A stretch of DNA of 9,609 nt from JABMOW01 sp964409335 (lineage in GTDB: Bacteria; Fidelibacterota; Marinisomatia; SCGC-AAA003-L08; JACNLC01). The stretch lies in contig CAYPCW010000064.1 in NCBI GenBank assembly GCA_964409335.1, positions 1-9,609 on the forward strand. Direction: 5' to 3'. Under the pieces are notes generated by a model. That model saw only the letters and a program-made list of their open reading frames with translations. It was not told the origin of the DNA and made no database searches. Positions 1 to 6,192 of the stretch are shown here, one piece after another. Within the stretch, counting starts at the first letter, position 1. Every line of letters starts with the position of its first letter. Both the position numbers and the translations under genes were made by a program.

Positions 1-60
1 AGAATCCTCCCCCTGTATCCCCCTCCGGAGAATTACTGTCCCCCGCTGGCGGGGGACATT
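1..60. repeat. GC-rich palindromic dispersed repeat, copy A
   Basis: Positions 27-55 (GGAGAATTACT, one variable base, then TCCCCCGCTGGCGGGGG) recur at 9530-9558 in the same orientation with 28 of 29 bases identical; the difference is G38 versus A9541. The core CCCCCGCTGGCGGGGG is a near-perfect hairpin with 6-7 bp arms. The preceding bases (TCCCCCTCCGG) are a diverged version of the same C-rich unit, giving a period of about 21 nt, as also seen in copy B. No gene is evident in this stretch. It resembles the short non-coding repeats scattered between genes in many environmental genomes. Whether it is mobile cannot be told from this copy alone, but copy B interrupts a gene. Confidence 0.75.
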
Positions 61-86
61 TTATAAGCTTAAAAATTTAGTATACA

Positions 87-467
87 ATGATTTTCTTAAT
101 TACCGAAAAGATAAATCAAAAACGTTTGAATGATATTTGTTCAGCCCATTTTAAATCCTTTATGAAAATCGTTGTGGATGTCCAGCGGAAAATTCTCACA
201 GGGGGAGGTGAACTTCATTCAGATGGGGAAGCGATGCTGCTATCAAACGGCAGTTCCCAGAACCAACTTTGGGGTGCCAATTATTACCCGGCGAAACCTG
301 CAAAAGAACGATTAGAATTCACCGCGTTGATCAATATTCGTCCTTCCGATAAAAATTTTAACATGGAAGTGGAAGACCCTCATATTCGAGAGGAAATTCA
401 AGACATCGCGGAAACTTTGCTATTATCGTCAACTGAACAATTTTCACCGGAGAAAACAGGATCATGA
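87..467 (+). CDS. DUF5674 family protein
   Basis: This 126-aa protein matches my recollection of the DUF5674 family along its length: an opening beta strand (MIFLITEKI), VVDVQRKILTGGGELHSDGE in the middle, then LLSNGSSQNQLWGANYYP, INIRPSD and a late VEDPHIREEI. Length is normal for the family (about 100-125 aa). The biochemical function is unknown to me. No signal peptide or membrane segment is visible, so it is probably cytosolic. The ATG at 87 gives the usual family N-terminus, although no strong ribosome-binding site precedes it. Its stop codon overlaps the start of the next gene (ATGA at 464-467), so the two are probably co-translated. It lies just downstream of repeat copy A and shows no obvious functional link to the polysaccharide genes. 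Confidence 0.85.
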   Translation: MIFLITEKINQKRLNDICSAHFKSFMKIVVDVQRKILTGGGELHSDGEAMLLSNGSSQNQLWGANYYPAKPAKERLEFTALINIRPSDKNFNMEVEDPHIREEIQDIAETLLLSSTEQFSPEKTGS

Positions 468-799
468 TGTGGCATCCCGGGCTATCTTCCAGAGTTTCGG
501 AATTTACAAAAGAACAACAGCTTTTAATGATTTGTAATGAATTGAATCGAGCCCGAAATAACCGGGACTATCCTGAAGAATATAAAAATTGCCTGGAGCG
601 TGCCATTGAGCTGACAGACATCTTTTCTTGTGATCCCAGATGGGACACAGGACTGCGGGAACTCCGGAGAGCCAGGCGTCTGATTGCTCAGCAGTATATT
701 CATCCGGAATGCGATGACACTACGTGGTTGCAGGATGTATTCCTAAAATTATATTCAAAAGCAGCAAATACCCTCCGTATCCCGGTGGATGAGCTGTAG
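464..799 (+). CDS. Small helical protein of unknown function, translationally coupled to DUF5674
   Basis: This 111-aa protein starts inside the stop codon of the DUF5674 gene. Two adjacent ATG codons (464 and 467) can serve as start; a GGAG at 449-452 and an AGG at 458-460 lie upstream. It looks almost entirely alpha-helical, soluble and charged. Features to search with are QLLMICNELNRARNNRD (residues 19-35), NCLERAIELTDI (42-53), DPRW (57-60) and the Arg-rich RELRRARRLIA (65-75). There is no signal peptide, membrane segment or catalytic signature that I can see. I have an impression that similar proteins sit beside DUF5674 genes elsewhere, which would fit a conserved two-gene module. I cannot name a family and assign no function. 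Confidence 0.7.
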   Translation: MMWHPGLSSRVSEFTKEQQLLMICNELNRARNNRDYPEEYKNCLERAIELTDIFSCDPRWDTGLRELRRARRLIAQQYIHPECDDTTWLQDVFLKLYSKAANTLRIPVDEL

Positions 800-886
800 A
801 AATTGTTGGATCAGATCGGCATATACCATTGATTAAAAATCAGAAATTTATCAGAGACTTATCAAAAGAAATTCATTCATTGCTCC

Positions 887-1678
887 ATGTTCGATTTTCA
901 TAATCACATTTTACCCAATGTGGACGATGGTTCCACATCTCTGGAGATGTCATTGCGAATGCTGCACACGGCTGCAGAACAGGGAATTACCGATGTGGTG
1001 AATACGGTCCATTTCCAGCATCCAAAAGTGGACGGAAAGGATATTTCTGTCAAAGCGTGTTTACCCGTTTTGGAAACCCTGCAAACTGAATCGGATAAAC
1101 AGGGTCTTGGTATTAAACTTCATCTGGGGGCGGAAGTTTTTTATCTCCCCAACCTCCTGGATATCCGTGAGCACTCGATGGTCACTATGGGTCACGGTAA
1201 ATATATGCTTATCGAATTTCTGACGCGGGACCTGCCCTCGTCTCACCGGCAGGTACTCTTCGACCTGAAGATGAACGGAATCACACCCATCATTGCGCAC
1301 CCGGAACGGTATAAACCCGTCCAGGAGGATTTAGGGATTGTGGGAAGATGGATCCGTGCGGGCTGTCTGATTCAGGTAGATGCCGGGAGTATCACCGGGA
1401 TTTTAGGTAAATCCGCGCACCGTTCCGCTATCGACATCGTCAGGGCAAACCTGTGTCAACTGGTCGGCTCCGATGCTCATGACGACCAGAAGAGAAATTT
1501 TTGTTTAAAAGAGGCAGTCACAGTTTGCAAATCACTCGCGGGGGGAATTACAGAGTCCTGGGTAACGGTTAACCCCATGAAAATATTACAGGGTGATACG
1601 ATTATTGTTGATATTGACGAGGATAGATTTATGCCGGAAAAAAAGCAACGTTTTAACTGGTTTAAGAAAAGGAATTAG
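887..1678 (+). CDS. cpsB: CpsB/YwqE-type PHP-family protein-tyrosine phosphatase
   Basis: The 263-aa protein is a metal-dependent (typically Mn) PHP-domain phosphatase that dephosphorylates the cognate BY-kinase of a capsule/exopolysaccharide locus. Metal-binding positions expected for CpsB/YwqE are visible: H5 and H7 in FHNHILP followed by VDDGS, H42 in the NTVHF segment (usually a TPH motif), E83 in GAEVF, E110 in LIEF, H138 in IIAHPERY, and D196/H198 in LVGSDAHD. The basic tail (KKQRFNWFKKRN) is also typical. Length is normal. The start at 887 puts the first metal histidine at residue 5, as in homologues, although no good ribosome-binding site precedes it. Its stop overlaps the next start by one base and the target kinase lies one gene downstream, so phosphatase, export protein and kinase form one unit. 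The product should be cytoplasmic. Confidence 0.93.
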   Translation: MFDFHNHILPNVDDGSTSLEMSLRMLHTAAEQGITDVVNTVHFQHPKVDGKDISVKACLPVLETLQTESDKQGLGIKLHLGAEVFYLPNLLDIREHSMVTMGHGKYMLIEFLTRDLPSSHRQVLFDLKMNGITPIIAHPERYKPVQEDLGIVGRWIRAGCLIQVDAGSITGILGKSAHRSAIDIVRANLCQLVGSDAHDDQKRNFCLKEAVTVCKSLAGGITESWVTVNPMKILQGDTIIVDIDEDRFMPEKKQRFNWFKKRN

Positions 1679-2241
1679 TGATATTGAGAGTAACCAAAAA
1701 AAAATATGTAAATTTTAACGCGCTGACAGCGACCATTTTAGCGCTGACGTTTATGGCCGATATCATATTTCCACAGGAGATATTTGCCGGGCAGACCCGG
1801 AGAAATGTGCCTGAGAACATGAAAAGCTATCAGCTCTCCAGCCAAAAGTATATCACAGACGAATTGGGAAATATCCTGATGTACGTCAATGTGTGGGGTC
1901 ATGTGAATAAACCGGGCAGCCACCTGGTGTTTGACGGTATTGATATTGCTACCCTGCTTTCCGTGGTGGGGGGACCCAAAAAAGGGGCGGATCTTAAGAA
2001 GGTCAGATTGTTTCGGGAAGTCCCGGATGAGGGCGAAATCATCGCCTACGAAATTGATCTGAACCAGTTTTTTGAAACCGGTTACAGACAGAATTTTGTT
2101 GAGATCAAGCCCAATGACACCCTTATTTTTCCTCAAACCTCCGTCTCGTACATCATGACGAATATCGGTACCCTCAATACACTTATGAGTATGGTGAACC
2201 TGTATTTTACCATGTTATATTATCGCGACCGGACGAAATAA
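1678..2241 (+). CDS. SLBB-domain polysaccharide export-associated protein
   Basis: This 187-aa protein has a basic, hydrophobic N-terminus (KKK at 7-9, hydrophobic 15-32, possible cleavage after IFA/G near 38), so it is probably secreted to the periplasm or membrane-anchored. Residues about 67-125 form one SLBB domain: YVNVWGHVNKPG, then ATLLSVVGGPKKGADLKKVRL. The segment after it ends in PNDTLIFPQT as in Wza-family proteins, and residues about 154-182 form a second hydrophobic stretch. It lacks the Poly_export (Wza N-terminal) domain and a lipobox cysteine, so it is not a full Wza; it may be an accessory to an outer-membrane channel encoded elsewhere. The start is ambiguous: GTG 1678 lies 4 nt after AAAAGGA (1667-1673), and TTG 1684 lies 10 nt after it. 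Its place between phosphatase and kinase supports a role in export. Confidence 0.82.
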   Translation: MILRVTKKKYVNFNALTATILALTFMADIIFPQEIFAGQTRRNVPENMKSYQLSSQKYITDELGNILMYVNVWGHVNKPGSHLVFDGIDIATLLSVVGGPKKGADLKKVRLFREVPDEGEIIAYEIDLNQFFETGYRQNFVEIKPNDTLIFPQTSVSYIMTNIGTLNTLMSMVNLYFTMLYYRDRTK

Positions 2242-2249
2242 ATTATCGG

Positions 2250-4667
2250 ATGAATACATTGAATAACCCAAATTTTCAACAGGACTTTGAACAGCCGGGA
2301 CCGAGTATCAAAGAGATCATTTTTCTGTTACGCCGGGGTTGGAAGCTTATGGTCCTCACTACTTTCATTGCCGTCCTTATAACCATTTACTACACCTATA
2401 CGGTTATACCGGTTTATACGGCATCCGCTACTATCCTGATCGACCGGCCTCAGGGGATGAAATCCCTGTTCGGATTTCCGGGAAGTGTAGAGATGACGGA
2501 TATTTACAACGTGATCGAAATGGTTTCCTCCCGACGGGTGGCAGAAGAAATGGTAACACAATTATGGAACTCCCCACACCGGAATAATCTCACCCTCTTC
2601 GGTACCCGGAAATTCCATCCCAGAGGGGAAAATCTACAACGACTGTTTAAAGAGATCTTTACTTTGGGAACTTTTGAACCGGAAGGTCCCGATTCCGTTT
2701 TTTATGTGGAGGACTTTCTGGCCGATTCGCTATTTAGCCGGTTTGTGAACAGACTAAAGGGGGTCATAAACGTAGAGAATAAGCGAAATACCGATATGTT
2801 ATTTATCAAGTGTACGAGTCCTTTTCCCGATGAGGCAGCGTTGCTTACCAATACCGTCACTCAGGTTTTTCAGCATCTGGATAAAGAATGGAATGCGGAA
2901 GAATCTCTGAATCTCAGGAGTTTTCTGGAAGAGCAACTGATAGAAAAAGAAGTAGAATTAGCCGTCGCAGAAAACAGACTGAAAAAATTCCAGGAAACGG
3001 AAAATATTTTTAGTCTGGAAGGGAATTCACAATCGCTGCTTGATCAACTGGTGAATGCAGACTCAAAATATTTAGAATCCGTGGCTGAAGTAAATATTCA
3101 AAAAGAGAGGAAATCTTACATTTCATCGAAGTTATCCACGGAAGAAGGAAAACTGGTGGAACAACTGCAGAGTTCCATCAACATGCGTCTGCTGGCATTG
3201 AGAACCGAGATCGGAGCGAAAGAATCTGAGCGAATCCGAAATACAAATTTATACGGTGAGAAACATGAGGCTGTAAAATCGCTCGTCAATGAAATTAACC
3301 TGTTAAAAGACAAACTCAATGAAGAGACCCAAAACCTTATCGCACAGGGATTGTCGGTGGCTGACCCTCTGGAATATCGACAGGAACTTATCAAAGAGGC
3401 TTTATCCACCGAAGCAAAATTATCCGAAATGGAAGTCCGTTCGGTAGAATATGGGAAGCTGGTTGCCCTGTATACAAAGGATTTAAACCAGCTTCCGGAA
3501 AAACAACTCAATTATGCCCGTTTGGAAAGAGATCGTTCCGTACTCGCCGGAATCTACGGATTCATGAGACAGAAACTGGAAGAGACGCGAATTTCTGTGG
3601 CCTCGGAAGCCGGGAATATTCGAATCATTGACACTGCCGTGGAACCCCATTTGAGAACGTCGCCTAAAAATAAACGAAATGCACTGATCGGGCTCATTCT
3701 GGGGCTGGGGATCGGCGCAGGGATCATCTATTTGCAGGAATATCTGGATAACACCATCCGGTCTGTGGATTATTTTGAAAAAATGGGATTGGCTCTCCTG
3801 GGGGTAGTCCCGCAAGTCGGGCAGCAGTATCAGAGAAAACGAAAATCGAATGGCAACGGAAAGTCAATCGCGGAAAATGGGAATTCCGGAGCAGACCCCA
3901 ACGGAGATGAAAAAGACGATCAAAATGGATTCACGGGGAAATTTTTCAGACAAAGCGGCGCCAATATTCGACGGCATCTCGTGACTAAAGAAGACCCCAA
4001 ATCTCCGGTATCCGAATCATATCGGATGATCCGTACCAATATCTTATACAGCCAGACGGAGGAACCCATTAAAACGATCCTGGTATCCAGTCCGGGTCCT
4101 GGTGAAGGGAAAACCACGACCGTCACCAACCTCGCCATCACCTTTGCCAATTTGGGGAAGAAAACGCTTTTGCTTGATACAGACCTCCGCCGTCCCGTTA
4201 TTCACCGGGTGTTTGAAATAAACCGCGACCCGGGTATCTGCCATTATCTCAGCGGGAATGAAACGGATTTTAACACCATTATTCGGGAAACGGAAATTCC
4301 CAATCTTTTTATCGTTCCTGCAGGAATTTCCCCGCCCAACCCCTCAGAACTACTGGGTTCAAAACGAATGAAGTCATTGATCGCACAATTGAAGTTGGAA
4401 TGGGATATCATTTTATTTGATTCCCCCCCAATCACGGCAGTGACCGATGCGACGATGATCTCAACCGAAACAGATTCTATGGTTCTCGTCGTGAAAGCCG
4501 GCAGTACAATAAAAGAATCACTGACCCGCGCGCTGCAGAGCCTTCAGGGCGTGAATACGAACCTGACGGGCGCCGTCTTAAACAGTGTGTCGAAACGCTC
4601 ATCTTATGATTCGTATTATTATTACTATCAGTACTACTATCATTACTATGGCGGGGAGAATAAATAA
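2250..4667 (+). CDS. wzc: Polysaccharide co-polymerase / BY-type tyrosine autokinase (Wzz-Wzc fusion)
   Basis: This 805-aa inner-membrane protein governs chain length and export of a surface polysaccharide. Domains in order: Wzz-type N-terminus with membrane helix 1 (about 33-53); a long periplasmic region with coiled coil (about 220-420); the G-rich/GNVR segment (LPEKQLNYARLERD from 415); membrane helix 2 (about 478-497); an Asn/Gly-rich linker (about 530-570); and a cytoplasmic BY-kinase domain from about 583. Kinase motifs are Walker A SPGPGEGKTT (614-623), Walker A' LLLDTDLRRP (640-649) and Walker B IILFDSPP (720-727). Residues 786-800 hold eleven tyrosines, the expected autophosphorylation cluster. 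This is the Gram-negative fused form, not the split CapA/CapB form. It follows the SLBB gene by 8 nt and is the expected substrate of the phosphatase encoded upstream. All key motifs are intact. Confidence 0.95.
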   Translation: MNTLNNPNFQQDFEQPGPSIKEIIFLLRRGWKLMVLTTFIAVLITIYYTYTVIPVYTASATILIDRPQGMKSLFGFPGSVEMTDIYNVIEMVSSRRVAEEMVTQLWNSPHRNNLTLFGTRKFHPRGENLQRLFKEIFTLGTFEPEGPDSVFYVEDFLADSLFSRFVNRLKGVINVENKRNTDMLFIKCTSPFPDEAALLTNTVTQVFQHLDKEWNAEESLNLRSFLEEQLIEKEVELAVAENRLKKFQETENIFSLEGNSQSLLDQLVNADSKYLESVAEVNIQKERKSYISSKLSTEEGKLVEQLQSSINMRLLALRTEIGAKESERIRNTNLYGEKHEAVKSLVNEINLLKDKLNEETQNLIAQGLSVADPLEYRQELIKEALSTEAKLSEMEVRSVEYGKLVALYTKDLNQLPEKQLNYARLERDRSVLAGIYGFMRQKLEETRISVASEAGNIRIIDTAVEPHLRTSPKNKRNALIGLILGLGIGAGIIYLQEYLDNTIRSVDYFEKMGLALLGVVPQVGQQYQRKRKSNGNGKSIAENGNSGADPNGDEKDDQNGFTGKFFRQSGANIRRHLVTKEDPKSPVSESYRMIRTNILYSQTEEPIKTILVSSPGPGEGKTTTVTNLAITFANLGKKTLLLDTDLRRPVIHRVFEINRDPGICHYLSGNETDFNTIIRETEIPNLFIVPAGISPPNPSELLGSKRMKSLIAQLKLEWDIILFDSPPITAVTDATMISTETDSMVLVVKAGSTIKESLTRALQSLQGVNTNLTGAVLNSVSKRSSYDSYYYYYQYYYHYYGGENK

Positions 4668-4678
4668 TCCTTATTTGT

Positions 4679-4714
4679 TATGGGAGCTTACCCATAGACG
4701 TGTGTCGAACGTCT
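4679..4714 (+). other. Two tandem hairpins after wzc
   Basis: TATGGG (4679-4684) and CCCATA (4691-4696) form a perfect 6-bp stem with loop AGCTTA. Overlapping its last base, AGACGT (4696-4701) and ACGTCT (4709-4714) form a second perfect 6-bp stem with a 7-nt loop. No T-run follows either stem, so a standard Rho-independent terminator is not supported. They may protect the 3' end of the cpsB-SLBB-wzc transcript, act with Rho, or be remnants of a short repeat. They mark the boundary between the GC-richer export genes and the AT-rich island. Confidence 0.4.
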
Positions 4715-4817
4715 GTTGAACCGTGATAGCCGCCCAGAGAAATCAAACAAAATATGAAAATTCAATCTGAATCCAGCACATATAAAGTTCTATTAATAAT
4801 TTTATCAGGTTTAGATT

Positions 4818-5240
4818 TTGTATAGAGAGTTAAACAAAACAAATTCTTATCCTAAGAATGATAAAAATATTCAAAAGATCATTCATAAATTGAATTGGGA
4901 CTATATAATATCATCTGATGAAATCATTGCAGTCTTTCGAAAAGAAAAAGAAATGGCGGGTCATTGGGATTTTGAGCACCTATTTATCCGTGCGCTGGAA
5001 AAACTAAGCTGGTATGAACTGATAGATTTAATAGGTATTGATACAATCAGGTGTTCCCTGACGCCATCGATTATTAATCAACTGCGTTTTCCGGAACAAA
5101 AATTAAAATATGAACGAATTCGAAAAATACTACAGGGAGAAACTTTATCCTTTGCAAAATGGGGTGTTGAAAGTCGTTGCAGATTTAAAGACACCCTTTT
5201 TTCTCTCCGGTGGTACCGCACTGAGCAGATATTATTATAA
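4818..5240 (+). CDS. Putative antitoxin-like partner of the AbiEii-family nucleotidyltransferase
   Basis: This 140-aa ORF starts at TTG 4818, with AGG at 4807-4809 eight bases upstream and an in-frame TAG at 4812, so it cannot extend further. I do not recognise a named family with certainty. The body NWDYIISSDEIIAVF (26-40), HWDFEHLFIRALEKLSWYELIDLIG (49-73, quoted in part as LFIRALEKLSWYEL) and KYERIRKILQGE (97-108) has the feel of the short, non-HTH partners found directly upstream of AbiEii-type genes. It is not AbiEi, since no winged-helix domain is visible. From residue 98 to the end it overlaps the nucleotidyltransferase by 131 nt in another frame. The motif KYERIRKILQ spans that overlap, so at least its first part is probably dual-coding. 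Function as antitoxin is inferred from position only. Confidence 0.65.
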   Translation: MYRELNKTNSYPKNDKNIQKIIHKLNWDYIISSDEIIAVFRKEKEMAGHWDFEHLFIRALEKLSWYELIDLIGIDTIRCSLTPSIINQLRFPEQKLKYERIRKILQGETLSFAKWGVESRCRFKDTLFSLRWYRTEQILL

Positions 5241-5820
5241 CCACCGGTATTCTGACGACCTTGACCTCTTCGTCAATTCTGAAGAGAACTACCCGTCTTA
5301 TATCGAAAGTGTATTATCGGCATTGACAGACCCGGAGAAGACTGCGGGATTTTACCTGAATTTAAATAGTATTCTGCGTGGAGTGCAATATACACGTTTT
5401 GATATCACAACAAAGAAATATCCGAATGTGGATTTGCGAATTGAAATGATCAACGATATTGATAAACATTATGGAGGTTTCAACTACCATAAAACTCTTG
5501 GAAAAATAGACAGTTGGCAGAATATTCTTTCAAATAAACTTACCGCTTTATTTAGAAATGAACCGAAAGACGTTGTTGATATTTTTACAATTTCCCGGCA
5601 TCAGCAATTTAACTGGAAAAAACTGGTCAATGAAGCAAAATCAAAGGAAGCAGGTGCGGAGCCGGATGTTTTTTACGAACTCCTTTTGTCTTTTCCTGAA
5701 CAATATCTAAATGAGATTAGATGGATTGAAAAACCAGATAAAAAATATTTTATGAAGAATATCAAAATGATTGCTGATGATATTTTTTATGGCAGAGATA
5801 ATTCCACAGGTTCACAGTGA
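5110..5820 (+). CDS. AbiEii/AbiGii-family nucleotidyltransferase (putative toxin)
   Basis: The 236-aa protein has the AbiEii-type nucleotidyltransferase fold. It opens with FEKYYREKLYPLQNGVL, then the glycine motif FFLSGGTALSR (30-40) and the metal-binding acidic motif RYSDDLDLFV (46-55, D50 and D52). Further on comes the NKLTALFRNEPKDVVDIF segment, whose K...D..D pattern is characteristic of the family. Relatives (AbiEii, MenT) transfer nucleotides and act as growth-arresting toxins in abortive-infection or toxin-antitoxin systems; activity here is inferred. The ATG at 5110 gives the usual family N-terminus and lies inside the upstream partner gene. The last residues (GSQ and the TGA stop) are encoded by a short palindromic repeat (5809-5832), so the native 3' end may have been replaced. 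The gene is AT-rich relative to the flanking polysaccharide genes, suggesting lateral acquisition. Confidence 0.88.
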   Translation: MNEFEKYYREKLYPLQNGVLKVVADLKTPFFLSGGTALSRYYYNHRYSDDLDLFVNSEENYPSYIESVLSALTDPEKTAGFYLNLNSILRGVQYTRFDITTKKYPNVDLRIEMINDIDKHYGGFNYHKTLGKIDSWQNILSNKLTALFRNEPKDVVDIFTISRHQQFNWKKLVNEAKSKEAGAEPDVFYELLLSFPEQYLNEIRWIEKPDKKYFMKNIKMIADDIFYGRDNSTGSQ

Positions 5821-5832
5821 GCCTGCCGAACC
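5809..5832. repeat. Short imperfect palindromic repeat at the 3' end of the nucleotidyltransferase gene
   Basis: GGTTCACAG (5809-5817) and CTGCCGAACC (5823-5832) pair through GGTTC/GAACC and CAG/CTG around a TGAGC loop. From experience this resembles a widespread class of dispersed repeats of the form GGTTC..CAGTGAGCCTG..GAACC found between genes in many bacteria. The TGA stop of the upstream gene (5818-5820) lies in the loop. Confidence 0.55.
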
Positions 5833-5917
5833 ATCAGGGCGAAAGAATGAATCATGGTGAGTTTACCCGCAGATTATTCTTTTTTTCAATGATAAACGGT
5901 AAAGGAAAATTTATATA

Positions 5918-6115
5918 TTGATTTTTATGGATGAGGGATTAGCTAAAAGATTATTCGATTTTGTCATAAGGGTAATTAAATATTCAAGGAACCTTCCAAA
6001 AACAACAGAACATAAAATTATGATAAACCAACTTGTTAAAGCAGCAACATCTGCCGGTGCAAATAAGGATGAAGCACAAGGCGCTAACTCAAAATCGACT
6101 AAAAGAAATAATTAA
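5918..6115 (+). pseudogene. Truncated four-helix-bundle protein (S23 / 23S rRNA intervening-sequence protein family)
   Basis: The 65-aa ORF begins at TTG 5918 (AAGGA at 5902-5906, 11 nt upstream) or ATG 5927. It carries the first half of the family: RLFDFVIRVIKYSRNLPKT, then INQLVKAATSAGANKDEAQGANSKS. Intact members are about 115-125 residues and continue with a second helical pair containing an LKEA..(E)..YWL-like segment. Here the frame ends eight codons after GANS with KSTKRNN. In the +1 frame the bases near 6098-6115 read RLKEIINI, reminiscent of the family's LKE segment, so a deletion of roughly ten codons with a frameshift could explain the break. No later part of the family is recognisable before galE. 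Members are encoded within rRNA intervening sequences or stand alone in accessory DNA; this copy is most likely non-functional. Confidence 0.7.
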
Positions 6116-6192
6116 CATTTAATTTATCAAATGTGCCTTATTCTCTGCAACCGTATTTTATCTTTTAACCTTTCTAATTTATCCCTGATACC

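Noticed and set aside
1..60. Possible CRISPR array from repeated GC-rich units near both ends
   Set aside because: Units are only about 21 nt apart, occur once or twice per site, have no unique spacers and no cas genes nearby; they are palindromic dispersed repeats.
81..88. TATACAAT as a -10 promoter box upstream of the DUF5674 gene
   Set aside because: It overlaps the start codon itself and no convincing -35 element is placed correctly, so it was not annotated.
1061..4435. Several reverse-strand frames of 60-130 codons under the cpsB, SLBB and wzc genes
   Set aside because: They lie wholly under well-supported genes, show no recognisable motifs and have no ribosome-binding sites; they are antisense shadows.
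5918..6115. Possible rRNA intervening sequence because of the S23/IVP-like protein
   Set aside because: No rRNA-like sequence flanks the gene; the family is common outside rRNA genes, and this copy is truncated.
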